Of a stretch of 64,000 nucleotides of DNA, positions 9,478 through 20,460 are shown piece after piece. Every line of letters starts with the position of its first letter. The first letter of the stretch is position 1. This DNA is from Morella rubra (lineage: Eukaryota > Streptophyta > Magnoliopsida > Fagales > Myricaceae): positions 19,998,210-20,062,209 of the forward strand of contig CM025849.1 of NCBI GenBank assembly GCA_003952965.2, given 5' to 3'. A model generated the notes under the pieces. That model searched no databases, was not told where the DNA came from, and saw only the letters and a list, made by a program, of their open reading frames with translations. A program made the position numbers and the translations under genes.

Positions 9478-9900
9478 TGATACTAATACAGAATCGATTC
9501 TGGCCTAAACCGATTTGGACCGAGAAGCATGATTACGTCTCTGTGGCCCAATGATTACAATCGAGCCCAAACCGCGTTAAATCCAGAAAGAAAAATCGCT
9601 ATACGTGTCACGAGCAGTTATATAACAGCTTGCGATGAGCAACAACTCCACGATCTCTCTGCTCCCGTAGCAAAGGTGAATAACCGTTACGAAGATGTGA
9701 GAAGAACATATTGCGGGGCACAACCATGCAGGGGTAAAATTTTCACTAAAGTTCCTGCCAAACGAAAGAGAGAAACGTGGGAGGAACACTATAAAAGGAG
9801 AAGCTAACGATGGGAACAGGTAAGTGATTTCTGAGTGATTGAATAGTGAAATTCGTGTAAAAAAGAGACTAACTTAAACATCAGAGGTTCCATACCCCGG
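9461..9900 (+). mobile_element. Probable polypurine tract and partial 3' LTR of the Tat element
   Basis: GAATGGAGGGACTC (9461-9474) is purine-rich and immediately precedes TGATGATACTAATAC, a plausible LTR start at 9475. A TATA box (ACTATAAAAGGAG) lies at 9788-9800, where an LTR promoter is expected. No matching second LTR is in the window, so this cannot be confirmed. LINE sequence begins by about 9905 without a visible LTR end, so the LTR is incomplete. The frame at 9529-9807 lies within it and has no recognisable protein. Confidence 0.45.
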
Positions 9901-9904
9901 TGCC

Positions 9905-10474
9905 TGGGTCCTTTGTTGTTTTACAAGGAAAAAATACACAAAGATTGAGACGCATTTACTCTTACGTGTTGACCATAAATCAATTGATTCATCAATTGGA
10001 ACATGGGACTTCCATTAACAACTTCCTTCCAAACCCGGTCCACCACACATATGAAGATAGGATGTTCACACCACATACTAAAAAACTTGGAACTAGGCAG
10101 CCTTTTCATCTCATCGATAAGAAATAAAATAGGAGAGTGATCAAATATTCTTGCTGGTAGGAACTCCATTTTAGATGAAGGAAAGAACTCCTCCCAGCAG
10201 CTATTAATAAGTGCTCGATCCAACTTCTGCAAAATTGGCCGGTCAGCTTGCTTATTATGCCACGTGAAAAAATGACCCGTACTCTTTAAGTCCTCCAACC
10301 ACTGATATAAACAAGTGCCAAATTCGTACAACCACTAAGGCCAATTATCCGTACCTCCCCTCCGTTCCGAAGGATCTGTCACCGCATTAAAATCTTCCAG
10401 CAATAACCATGGAGTATCATTCTGAGCAAGGCTCTCAATCGATTCCCATACGTCCCTCCTGCCTTCATAACTGT
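9905..10474 (-). pseudogene. L1-type LINE ORF2: C-terminal half of the endonuclease domain
   Basis: Reading leftward from the LTR insertion: DVWESIESLAQNDTPW, LLLEDFNAVTDPSERRGG, then GTCLYQWLEDLKSTGHFFTW and PILQKLDRALINSCWEEFFP, HSPILFLID. This is the apurinic-type endonuclease (exo/endo/phosphatase fold) of plant L1-like LINEs. In DFNAV the Asp and Asn are intact but the usual Gly before DFN is Glu. One stop interrupts it near 10336. The reverse transcriptase that should follow is missing; the element stops near 9905. The upstream half is at 14087-14430. Confidence 0.85.
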
Positions 10475-11261
10475 TGTCATGCCCCAAACGCTAACTCGAA
10501 GAGGCTAGTGACAGCCGCGAGCATCCCCAACAAGGAATACTCAAGCGAACTTACTAAATTCTTGCAGCGGAAAAATTTTTTTTTTTTTTTTATCGACTAA
10601 TGCGCGTAATGAAACATTAGAACCTGCTCCTCAAACATAACTTGAAGTAATTACAACACAGTCTCAAAAATATCAATTGGTTAAAAACCCTAAACTTTAC
10701 TGGGCCGAATAACCCATGACCACCACACATCGGAGGCTCATGTCGGCTCTTTCAAAAATTATATCTAAACCTTTACTGAAATAACAAAAAGGGAAGAGGA
10801 CGTCCTCGTCAGCCCCTCTCCTAGGTTTTAAGGTCCTCTTCTTAGGTTTCCTCACCTGAAATATTGTCTGGAATGATACAATTTAAAAACTGTGAGTCGA
10901 ATGACTCAGTAAGGGATCATATGCAATAAATAGTGCATGTCTCGCATGTTCATGGATATCAATGTACATGAATGCCAAATGAAATGCTTGCATATGCATG
11001 AGACAACGTACTTGACTTAACATGCAATTGATCTTGAAAATTCTTTAATTCTTTCTTGATTGGGCAACTTATCTCGCTCCATTTACCCCTGAAGTCAGGG
11101 TTGTGCGTTCCCTTCGGAACTATTCCCTTTTCCCTTGGGAATACGTCATTTGGTTGAGCTAGTCCTCGACGTGGCCCCAGGCCTAATGACTAGACTCAAC
11201 CCTTAGAGGTTCACACCTTCTTGCAAGCATCCTTCAGTGTGATTGCACATACCTCAAGAGC

Positions 11262-11351
11262 TACCCATCCTTCTCGCATTCGTCCTTCGGAGTGGGTGCC
11301 CCTTAGGAGTCATCCATCCTTCTCGCATTCGTCCTTCGGAGTGGATGCACC
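11262..11351 (+). repeat. Two-copy tandem repeat inside the large LTR
   Basis: CATCCTTCTCGCATTCGTCC then TTCGGAGTGG occurs twice (about 11265 and 11310), spaced by roughly 45 bp. Confidence 0.8.
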
Positions 11352-13439
11352 TATCTTAATGGTACGGTACCGACCAACCTCAGCCCCTTAACTTATCATA
11401 ACGTAGCATAAAATTTACTTTCATTTGCATAAAATTTCTCTTTCATCCTTATGAGAAAAAAAAATGCAAATGCTCATGACGTGCTCATGTCATGCTTGAT
11501 GATAAATATCCATGATGTGTATCATTCCAGTTTTTGGAAAAACATAATTTTCCACTTACCTTCATCCACTTGAGCTTATGGTGGCACCTTGCCTACAAAT
11601 GATTCATACTAATGTCATTTAGAGGTTTACTAGATGTAGAGAATAATCATTCAATTAAATTCAGCACATCATACAAAATCACCCACATTTCTTGACTTCC
11701 CAATGGTGATCCTACGATGCAAAGTATTATCTTAAGGTGCTGAAGCCATAAGACTTGGATGCCAAACTGATCCTTACACTAATTTTTATAACATATTAAA
11801 ATTCTAGTAATTTGGAGCTCATTTGCCATTCAAAACATTTACCCGAAAATACAAGCTGCTGAGGACGTCCAAGCGGGCAGCCCCGACGTCTCCAACTTAA
11901 AAATTCATAACTTCAAAACATGGCTCCAAATTACATGAAATTTATTTTAACTATTCAGCTTTCATAGTTCAAGCTTGGAAGATAAAAATCATAACAGCAA
12001 AACATTTTTAAAACACTTCATATCAGATAAAATCCTACAGTAACACTGCTGCTGTTTCCAGCTCGGCCTTCCATTTTCAAAATACCACAACTTATTCATT
12101 ACACCTCTAAATCACACGAAATTTACCTTAAAATGTTCTTCTTTCATAAACTTAAAATTCAAGACCAAACTCGTAAAATTTGGACTTAAACTGATCACTC
12201 AAAAGGTATTCGAAATGAGCTAACATTCCGGACGTACAAGGCTGCTGGCAGCTTGACGTCCGGGCCTTGAACAACGCATATCTCACCCAATACTTATCGG
12301 AATCACCCAAGGTATGGCTTAAAATCTTCCTATTTCCTAGGCCTACAATCTAGGATCCTCTTAAGATCAAAGGATAAGCACAATTGCATCAGAATATACT
12401 CCTAGTTCGAGCCTTGAAATCTGCAGAAGTACATTTCAGCAACAGGTTTTCAACAACTAGTTTACAAGCCTTCTCTTAGGCTTTTTATCATACACCTATG
12501 GTGCATCATTGACACCTTATTTCAAGATTCATCCATGAATGTCTTCTTAGACCTCAAGACATTATTCAATTCAATCAAAGAAACAATAACAGAACCCTAT
12601 CCTACCCAATGGTTCTCGGTCTCCTTCATGCATAATCTCTAGGATAGTTTTGCATTTTCTATCATCCAAATTCCAATTCTTCTGCCCTTAATCCAGCATG
12701 CAAACCTAGATCCATAAAGGGCTGCAACCAAAATCAAACACCAAGGGTTCGGTTGCAACTCAGCAACCTAAAACATGCCTAATTCCCATTCTCCTTGTTT
12801 CACAAGGCACAATCTTACATTGCATGCATTGTTTCCTCACTTCTATGGCCAACCCGTGGCCTTCTTGCTCTTAAATTCATCCTTTAGCTCACTGTCATAG
12901 ACCACAATCATCATAAACATTTTCCAGCTTCACAACCCTCAAGTTCTTGCAAGATCCACACCAATCTCTTAAGGAAAACAACATGCAAGCAAGGAGAAAA
13001 CAACCCGAGCATGCTTGATCTCTTTATTCTCCAAGTATAGTCCAATCCCTTTAAGTGTTTAGCTTGCTGATCTACCCACATTACCTACATGCAAGATACC
13101 TACAGCAAGCTACCATCAAGAGAAACATGCAAGAAATAAGGCAGTGAACACATTCAGCCAACAGCAAGTGTTTTCCCCCAATTTCAACATCACCTACCCG
13201 GCCATGCTTGTCACAAACAGATTTCAGTCCTTTTTTAGACTTTTTGTCATACACTTAGGGTGCATCAATGTTGCCCTAGAACATTTCTCAGATCTAACCA
13301 TATCTCCCCATGATTTCTTACAAGATCTACACTACTCTTAAAGCAAACAACATGTAGATAAGGAGAAAACAACCTAGCACACAACAAGCTATCATCCAAG
13401 AAAAATGTGAAGGAAATGAGATAGTGGGTATTTCGGCCA

Positions 13440-13760
13440 GCAGAGATTTTTCATAGCAAGGGCCAAACTTACCTTCTTTCTCTCTTTCTCTTCTTCTTCT
13501 TCCTCTCCTTTTTTCTTTCTTCTTCTTCTTCCTTCTTCTCTTCTTTGTGTGAGTGAGTTAGGGCAAAAGAGTGTTAGGGCAATGGGAATGTGAAGTGTGC
13601 GGCAAGGGGGGGTTAATAGGCGTGAAAGTGCTTTGGGGGGGGGGGGGGGAAAAGACAAGGCTGCCCTCCCCCTTTCTTTCCCTCCTTCACGTGACTTCCC
13701 TCCTTTTTCCCCATTTTCTTTTTTTTATTATTATTTTTTCTGCCACTTCAAAAAATTAAC
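13440..13760. repeat. Low-complexity tract: CT-rich, G run, T-rich
   Basis: Simple sequence of (TTC)n and (CT)n character, then about 14 consecutive G and a T-rich stretch. The open frames here on both strands are compositional artefacts. Confidence 0.8.
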
Positions 13761-14086
13761 CCTAACATGCCTTTCACACATTTTTCAAGAGTCAAAGTCC
13801 CTAATTCAATTTCTTCCAAATATTGCAAACTTAGAGATATATTCCAACAATTAAAATGATTAGTTTAATTAATCCCAAATACTCAAATTTAATACTATTA
13901 AAAATTGCAAACGATATAACATTTAAATCATAGCTAAAGATGCATAAAAATGCTAGGGGGAAAATTCCACCTAGACAAAATCTTAGATTAATTTACCCAT
14001 ACATGCCTTTCTCAATAATTAGAGTAATACACACTTAAGAGTCATAATTCTTTTTACAATGATAGAAATAAGGTCGGGGTCTCACA

Positions 14087-14430
14087 ATTGTTGAGTGCAT
14101 ACACGACTAAAATTGAGCAATGCAAATTGGTCACCTGGTGCTTAGCGTCACAATGCAAAAACTAATCTATCTTATACAAAACTTCTACATCAAGCTCCTT
14201 CAAATCCCAAATAACCCAAATTCTACCCCTTGATGCTTCACCATAATTTGTTCCCATCTACCAATTTTGTGCAAACTTCTTAAATACACTTTGGGAATTT
14301 TCTTCTTGAACTTTATTTTCCACAATACCCATATACAAGATCTTTTTCTGTAAAATCAACTATTTCACTTCTGTTTATTTAACAGGGTCATTAAGGCCTT
14401 GTATGTTCCAACTTGCCACTCATTTTAATA
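14087..14430 (-). pseudogene. L1-type LINE ORF2: N-terminal half of the endonuclease domain
   Basis: Leftward translation gives a degenerate but recognisable start: IRGLNDPVK near 14400 (typically SWNIRGLN), then ENKVQEENSQSVFKKFAQNW, GRIWVIWDLKELDVEVLY, HQVTNLHCSILVVYALNN. The last block runs directly into the large LTR at 14086 and continues at 10474. Several stops (for example near 14380 and 14265) mark it as a pseudogene. Confidence 0.75.
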
Positions 14431-14752
14431 GTGCCTAGCTACAAGATTCTACACGGTTTAATTAGGTTGTTTATGGAGATGTAAAGCCTAATATTTTTAG
14501 TATCGGAGAGAGCAAGTTGCTGCGGATTCGCAGTTGTCTTCCCCTTCTTCCTTCACTGTACCTCTATCCACTGCACTTGTTGTGGTGGGTGCTGCACAGC
14601 CGGTTCAACCAGCTTGGTCTTCTAATTACAAGTGGGTTCCAATCATATTCAACTTGCACAACAAATTGTTTCCCATCTGGATCAACCACAGATACTTCCC
14701 TTACCATCTCATTTGCTGCCTGAACCTCTACACACAATCTAGCAAACTCAAC
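14431..14752 (-). other. LINE ORF1 3' part / ORF1-ORF2 linker, degenerate
   Basis: Lies between the ORF1 domain and the endonuclease of the same LINE. No reading frame is conserved; its position identifies it as ORF1 C-terminal and linker sequence. Confidence 0.4.
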
Positions 14753-15139
14753 TTAAGATTTCTCTATTGTGCGGTGATCCACATACAACGATTTTCCAAT
14801 GCCACTTGCCAAAATACTCAATCCATCATCGGTCCAGTATTCCAAAAGAACCCTCAAGAGCTTAACCCAGGAAGGGAGTTTCTTCAAATCCTTTGAGAGA
14901 ATTGAGAGGTTTGGTTGCCATCTTCTTAGAGAAAATGGCCAGTTTACCATGTGTCGTGGTCCTTCCTCTAATATCTTCTCGATAGCGTCCTTAGATTTAC
15001 ACTTGAAGAAGAAAAATCCATCACTTGAAGATAGAACATCAGTAAACCGATCTGCTCCCCATAATCTCCCTGCAATTGCATTAACCATCAAATAGCTCAA
15101 TCGTTGTAGATAAAATGAACCACTAATGTGAGCTCCCAA
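14753..15139 (-). pseudogene. L1-type LINE ORF1: DUF4283-type RNA-binding domain
   Basis: The 128-residue frame contains LVG.F-like start, LMVNAIAGRLWGADRFTDVL, DGFFFFKCKSKDAIEKILEE, GPRHMVNWPFSLRRWQPNL and LPSWVKLLRVLLEYWTDDGL then SILASGIGKSLYVD. This series (..A..LWG, F.F.......LE.GPW......L.L..W.P....., .WV.L...P..YW...GL..IAS..G.P) is the gag-like DUF4283 domain of plant LINE ORF1. The downstream zinc knuckle is not preserved. Confidence 0.8.
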
Positions 15140-15851
15140 TTCTTACATCCATTCTCCTTAACTCCGGCAGAAGGTTTCACTACCACTTGTCCACCCTCCC
15201 TAGAGGGTTCCACATGCCTCAGCTTCATTAAACTTGTCTTTTGTTGATTCTGCCCCTTCTAGTCAACCTCCAAAGCTATAGAAGTATACGTCTGCTTTTG
15301 TTTGGGAATTTTGCTCGGCTACCCCTTTTCCTAAACACTTGGCATGCTCTATCCAGGCTTAACAAGGGAAGGAGGATTTTGCTTGTTTCGTCCATCCCAC
15401 CTGGATTGGGAGAAGCTACGCTCCATGCAGCCACTACACCTTCGGCCCAACCTGCCCTGACTCATCCTGGATGCCTCTAGTTCCAACATGCGTTCTCCAC
15501 CTCTGCTTTCAATTGCTTGTTCTCTTCTACGAACAAAACCCAATGTTTATTGCCTTCGGTCGATTTCACCCTCTCAGATAGGAGGCCCACCAAAGTATCT
15601 TCAATATCCTCATCATCCAATCAACGAAAACGTTCTCATCATTCGGTGCTAGCTGAGTTTCCACTTTAGTGTTGTCTCTCAAACACATCACCAACAGTGA
15701 GTTCGAATCCAAACTGATCTTCTTTCCTTGTTGCTCCATCGCCAATGGCAAACAAAAAGAATGGCTCCCCTACAACCCCAAAAAGTTGGGGGGGGGGGGC
15801 CATGTGCACTAATTCGCTAAGAAGGATTTTTTTGGGGGGGGAAGGGGGGCT
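15140..15851 (-). other. LINE ORF1 N-terminal region and 5' leader, degenerate
   Basis: Broken leftward frames (for example 15566-15751 with ISLDSNSLLVMCLRDNT) precede the DUF4283 domain and are probably the ORF1 N-terminus and 5' UTR of the same LINE. Long G runs at 15786-15799 and 15834-15849 mark its end. No further protein is recognised. Confidence 0.4.
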
Positions 15852-16480
15852 TGTCACGGGCAGGGATTTTCACTAAGAAAATTTTCACATGATGGCACTA
15901 AACAACTAAGCCTAGTCTCAGCCAAAATCCGAAACAAGGGCAAACAAAGGTTAATAACCAAACAATCTCAACAAGAAACACCAGAATTACGGGATAAATA
16001 TCTCCCAACCTTTACATACTTTATAATCACAAAGATGTACAAGAAAGAGTAGAGCTCTCACAGCACAATGAGCAAACTAGTCTAAAAGAACAAAGCTTAC
16101 AACACACAATGCTCTCAGAATACAATCCCAGCTCTCTCAAACTCCTAACTACCTTAACAAGGGTCCAAGCCACGTTTTCAAAGCTCTCGAGAGTGAGTTG
16201 GGCAAGCAAGCCGACTGCCTGCCCTGCAGTTGATTGCTGTCAGGCTCTGCAGCAGGTGTGCCAGCCCTCTGCAGCTCTGCCTAGGCGCCTGCCTTGTAGT
16301 AGCTTGCTACAGCTCTATCTCGGCGCCTGCCTTGCAATAGCTTGCTGCTGCCCCTGCTACAGCATTGCCTGGGCGCCTGTCTAGCAATTGCTTGTTGTTA
16401 GGCCCTACTGCAGGTCTGGCAGTCCACTGTAGGCTTTGCCTGGGCACTAGATCTGTCATTGTTATATGAAGCTGGTGGAT
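15852..16480 (-). mobile_element. LTR-like 3' end, minus strand (tentative)
   Basis: On the minus strand this reads as a leader-like segment ending in CCCTGCCCGTGACA (15852), a usable LTR end. The right end is not defined. No target duplication was found. Confidence 0.25.
16217..16447 (+). repeat. GC-rich imperfect tandem repeat
   Basis: Four degenerate units begin GCCTGCCCTGCAG, GCCTGCCTTGTAG, GCCTGCCTTGCAA and GCCTGTCTAGCAA at 16217, 16287, 16325 and 16375. Unit length varies from 38 to 72 bp. Each unit ends near CCT(A/G)GGC. Confidence 0.7.
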
Positions 16481-17430
16481 ATCCTAAAATTTCGAGCTTG
16501 GCAAAGGCTCAAAGGTACCATGGAAGGGCACATGAGCCTTTTCAAGGACAAGGAATAAGGGCCAACACAAGACGAGTCCGCAAGGCAAAGCCCTGCTGAA
16601 GGTTGGAAACAAAATGTCAGAGCCTATAGGGCACACATCATCCATACCATTGAGCTCTAAGCAGAAGCCTATAACCAAGTGCGCGCACAAACCGCTTGAG
16701 ATAGCCCAAGACTTGCAACGGCCACATCAGAAGGTTACAGCATATGCAGGGCTCCAAGGCTTGATTAGGGCCAAGCGGGCACATCTCCAGCACTTGGCCA
16801 GAGTCATGCTCGCACGGCTCTAACATTTGGGACATGCGCACGCGCAGCTCTTACCTCGCAAAGGGGGCACGCACGCGAGCACTCACTTACTAGCAATGCC
16901 TTGCAAGGGAGTCTTGCGCGTGCGGCACCATTGACTGCCTTTGGTCTTCCACACGCTGAGGAAGGGCAATTTTGGCCAGAAGAGGGAAAAGGGGGCTACA
17001 AGAGAGATTGCCAACTGGGCATAGAGATGGAGGGCCCAGAAGCAATCAACAGAAGATTCCCTTTGCTGAGATGAGAGATACATGGCAGCTTGGGATTGAC
17101 TGAAGACCAAGGTAGTGGGAGCATCTTCACCAAAGTTCTAGAAGATTCTGGAGCGCAAGGTGGCATTGTAGGAGAGTGCCACATGTTCCACTGCCAAGAA
17201 TAGTGGATAAGGGACATGTGCCACCTAGTGGAGGGACCATGTACTTTTTGTTCTTTAGCTAAAGGACAAGGACAAGGAATATTAGGTGGTTATGTCCTTT
17301 TGCCACCTAATGTCCTTGTTTCCTAGATTCAAGGAGGTACCGCCACCCAGCAAAAGGACAAGGGAATATTCAGTAGAATATCTTGTAGGAATCAACGCAT
17401 GTCTGAATAAGAGCACGACATGTGGCGAGT
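16481..17430. other. No gene recognised; repeat-derived sequence
   Basis: Moderately GC-rich DNA with short open frames on both strands and no protein match I can recognise. It includes an imperfect inverted pair at 17275-17330 (GAATATTAGGTGG and CCACCTAATGTCC). It probably belongs to the U3 of the LTR-like sequence whose TATA box lies at 17438. Confidence 0.3.
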
Positions 17431-17800
17431 AGGAGTGCTATAAATAGGGAGAGAGCTTTGTATTTCAGTTTTCATAGTTGAATGAATAGAGAATAGTCCT
17501 AGAGCTTTTGCTCCAAACCTGCGTCTTTTCTTTGCTCCTGTGAGTTTAAGAAAGTACAATAGCGATTGTCTAAACTGATCCTGAGATAGTTTAGCATCAT
17601 GCCTTGTGACTATCTAAACCGATCCCGAGATAGTTTAGCATCACACCTTGTGAGCTTAAAGCAACCCCATCGTTAATTCTCAAACTCACTATTGTTCTTG
17701 AGCCTAGCTCCTCGCAGTTAGTGCTTGAGCACAAATATCCATCACTCACAATCTCCAAGTGTTTGTAGCTTGTTAGCTTGACACTTGTTCTTGTTTCATC
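17431..17800 (+). mobile_element. LTR-like promoter and leader, plus strand (tentative)
   Basis: A TATA box (CTATAAATAGGGAG, 17438-17451) is followed by a leader-like segment with GAATGAATAGAGAATAG, resembling the R-U5 part of gypsy LTRs. A 44-bp direct repeat (TAAACTGATCCTGAGATAG at 17571; TAAACCGATCCCGAGATAG at 17615) lies inside it. No clear LTR borders or target duplication, so the class is unproven. Confidence 0.35.
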
Positions 17801-17990
17801 ACCACTCATACTTATCATTTTCCATCCTCAAATACCACCATCCATATACATTATCACCATCCTGAAACACCACCTCTCCTATACACTATCACAATTCCTA
17901 AACATCACCCCTATACACATCTACCGCTACCATCCATACACATGGCTACCCTTATCCTAAACACTATCTATACTAGCCAAATACATAACC
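17801..17990 (+). repeat. CA/CCAT-rich low-complexity tract
   Basis: A purine-poor run of CACCATCC, ATACAC and CATCACC words without a strict period. Confidence 0.6.
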
Positions 17991-19430
17991 ATTAGCCATC
18001 CCCACCATATACTAACTAGCTCACCATAGTCCATGCAAGGCGTGCTACTTTCTTTGTATTTTTTATTTTTCTTTTCTGTCTTCTGTCTTCTTTCTTCATT
18101 CACTCGGTTCGTTATGTCTTTTGTTTCTTTTTCCATTCTACTCTGTATTCTTAATCAAAATTCTCATCCAAGAATACTTTGAAAACACCGAAAAACAAAA
18201 TAACTCTCTAAATCATTCACTCATACTCAGCCAATAAATAAAGAATATAATTCTGACATTAACATGTAGACAAATCCGAAGAAAGAAAGAAGATTGTGAA
18301 TAAACGTACGTACTTTGAATGCCCTAGCAAGAGGACTTGAAAATCTAACTAAGAATTAAACCCAAGAAAGGATGAACCTTTGACCAAGAAAGAGAGGCCA
18401 TAACAAGAGAGCTCGAAAATCCACCCTTAATGTATACGTGCTTAAGAACATAATATATGGTCTTAGATTATGATTGAATTTAGGTACATATAACATATTT
18501 AATTAGCACTTATTATTTATTTATCTAACAAATAGATATTGTGAGACTAGCTTATGCATAACAAGTATATGCATATATAATAAAATAAGACTTAGAATGG
18601 ATGAGTAGTTATAAGTATTTGCATGTGTACTGTTGCTTACTTATAGGAATGTGGTATATGCTTCGATATCATTCTACAACAAACATAAATTATAAAAAAA
18701 ATTAGTACTTAAGATAATATAATCAACAAATGTATCCTCATGATTAATATGAATTAACAAAGCATATATACTAAAAGAAGGATAAAGAAAAAGATTCTAA
18801 CGTGCTTTCTAGACACATCCTCCAAAAAGAAGTATATTATAATGTTATATACATAATGTTATTTATCTACTGTCAGTGAAAATTTGTTAGGTATTATGCA
18901 CTTCCATTTCGTTAATTAAAGTATTCGGCCGATTATTTTTCTACATGTCAGTCCAAATGTACAAAGCTATTTATATGCAGATTTAATACATGTGTGTTGG
19001 TTACCTATACACGCTTTTGTAATGATTTTTTTTGTGACAAACAAAAATTAATCAGGAAATATTGCCTTTTCAAATTTTGTTACTAAACCCTACGTTTCTC
19101 TTCTTGCTTCTCTGTCCCAGCTCTCTCATCCCGCTTCTCTCTCTCTTTGCTCTCTCATCTCTCTTCTTTGTTGCTGTTAGAATCAATGTCACTCTCGGCC
19201 TTCTTTCTTTGTTTCTCATGGATTGCGTAGTGGACAATTCTACAAGACTCATTCTTTGACTCTCACTTGGTTGAGACTGTTCACGAACCATGATCCTCAC
19301 ATTTTTTTTTTTATGTCATAATTTCTCACCTTTGTGCTTATTTTTTACAGTTAATTTTTCGATTTACTAACATTTTGTAACAAATTCCTTTACTTGTAAG
19401 ATTGTCTTGAACTGTATTGATTCCACTCCA
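17991..19430. other. AT-rich intergenic sequence
   Basis: No coding region, RNA gene or transposon end is recognised. It may include the distal promoter of the gene fragment beginning near 19440. Confidence 0.4.
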
Positions 19431-19439
19431 ATGAAAGGA

Positions 19440-20460
19440 CATGAAACGGGTACAAGGAAACAAGGTTGATAACACTTTTTCGAAGTTGCGCCCTCCGAGA
19501 ATTCACACCATCGCACGTTCTTTAGTAAACCTCCGTAGGCCGAAGAAACAAAAGCAAATGGGCTCAGCCTAGTACATATTGACTAACGTGGCTTCAAAGA
19601 CTACTGGCTTTATCAACCCTAGCCTCCATCGCCTCCTTCCGCTCCTCTCTACTTCTTTCTCACGCCAACCCTAACCTACATCAATCTAAACACATTTACA
19701 TAGTATTTTGGTGGTATAATTATTTTAGTAAAATTTAGTTTATAAATGGTAAAATTTATTAAAATTTTTAATTTAACTTCCAAACAATGAAAATTTGGTT
19801 CTGAGGGTTTCGGTACCAAAGTTTGGGGATTTTGCTACTGCCACTCTTGGATTATCGGTAAACCCTACCTTAATTTATGTTTAGTTTTCTTTTGGCTGAT
19901 GCCATTTGATATTTGACATACTTTCGAATCGGTTTTTTTTTATTATCCTGTGCGAATAGCACTCTGTTCGAAGCTTTTATCTACAAAAATTTCGGGATCT
20001 GAAAGGTATTGTGAGCATGAATCGGCACTTAGAGGAAGAGGAAGAGGTCAATCCATTTTCGGTAATTATCTCCACTTTCCTTCTTGTTCTCACCCCGCTC
20101 CTTTTCACTTTCTGTTCGTTTTTTTTTTTTTTCTTCCCAAGTTTTGGCCTCCTAGACCTTCCCATCTTGATTTTAGTTTTTCCTTTGGTTCCGTCATTAG
20201 TTTGAAGTGTGTCGGTTGTTTTAATCTCATGTTCTGTTATCCCGGTTATATATTTTTATTTTTTATATGCTTACGGGTGGCTTGGTTACTTTGGCCAGCT
20301 TTGAGCTGGATCTGAAAGCACCACTTTTTTTTTTGGTTTGGTACGGGAGAAAATTTAGGAAGAGAAGAGAAATTGGAGGTAGATTTAGAAAGTTTGTCGG
20401 TGGTTGTTTAAATGGACTAGAAAGAAAAGTGGAACTCATCTCAGATTAGTCAAAAATCAT
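19440..20460 (+). pseudogene. 5' end of a secretory carrier membrane protein (SCAMP)-like gene: promoter, 5' UTR intron, first coding exon
   Basis: An ATG at 20017 opens MNRH, an acidic run and EEVNPFS, followed exactly by a splice donor (TCG/GTAATT, 20061/20062). Plant SCAMPs, membrane proteins of post-Golgi trafficking, begin MxRxxDPNPFDEEEVNPFS with exon 1 ending at this place. Here the DPNPFD part is missing. Upstream, a possible 5' UTR intron runs from a donor (ATCG/GTAAAC, ~19857) to an acceptor after a T-rich tract (GCGAATAG, ~19958). CT-rich, gene-like 5' sequence lies at 19600-19680. No later SCAMP exon is visible in the window, so this is a gene fragment or a gene broken by transposons. 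Confidence 0.4.

Larger units (their letters stand above)
1..9900 (+). mobile_element. Ty3/gypsy Tat-lineage retrotransposon, 5' truncated by the window, degenerate
   Basis: Domain order on the plus strand is protease, RT, RNase H, a second RNase H with YVDGSS, integrase. A second RNase H after the RT/RNase H block is the hallmark of the plant Tat lineage. Downstream of pol come a tandem-repeat array, an antisense ORF, a sense F-box-like ORF and a probable partial 3' LTR. Tandem arrays and extra antisense ORFs between pol and the 3' LTR are known from Tat elements. The gag end lies before the window. The right border near 9900 is where LINE sequence begins. The 3' region is inflated by a solo LTR (5246-6055) and a 1.72-kb tandem duplication. 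That the F-box ORF lies inside the element rests on the LTR call at 9475. Confidence 0.75.
10475..14086 (+). mobile_element. Large solo LTR (probable gypsy, Tekay/Del-like), inserted in a LINE
   Basis: The 3612-bp segment starts TGTCATGCCCCAAACGC and ends AAGGTCGGGGTCTCACA. It is flanked by ACTGT (10470-10474) and ATTGT (14087-14091), a 4/5 match to a 5-bp duplication. The LINE endonuclease reading frame resumes on the other side, proving the insertion. The GGTCGGGGT-T-CACA type of end, shared with 27932, is common in chromovirus LTRs. There is no pol. Inside are a poly-T run (10567-10592), a short tandem duplication at 11262-11351, a CT-rich tract (13470-13555) and a G run (13636-13649). The strand is assumed from the TG...CA convention. 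Confidence 0.65.

Noticed and set aside
9529..9807. Frame of 92 residues after the F-box ORF
   Set aside because: It lies in the probable Tat LTR and ends beside the TATA box; no recognisable domain.
13392..13854. Frames rich in Lys/Glu or Ser/Pro around 13.4-13.8 kb
   Set aside because: They come from CT-rich and G-run low-complexity DNA within an LTR.
15852..17800. One complete solo LTR
   Set aside because: The left end looks like a minus-strand LTR end while the TATA box and leader at 17438 are on the plus strand; no flanking duplication found, so only tentative parts were listed.
19062..19300. Leu/Ser-rich frame resembling a membrane peptide
   Set aside because: Pyrimidine-rich tract; no start context or continuation, and the opposite strand is open as well.
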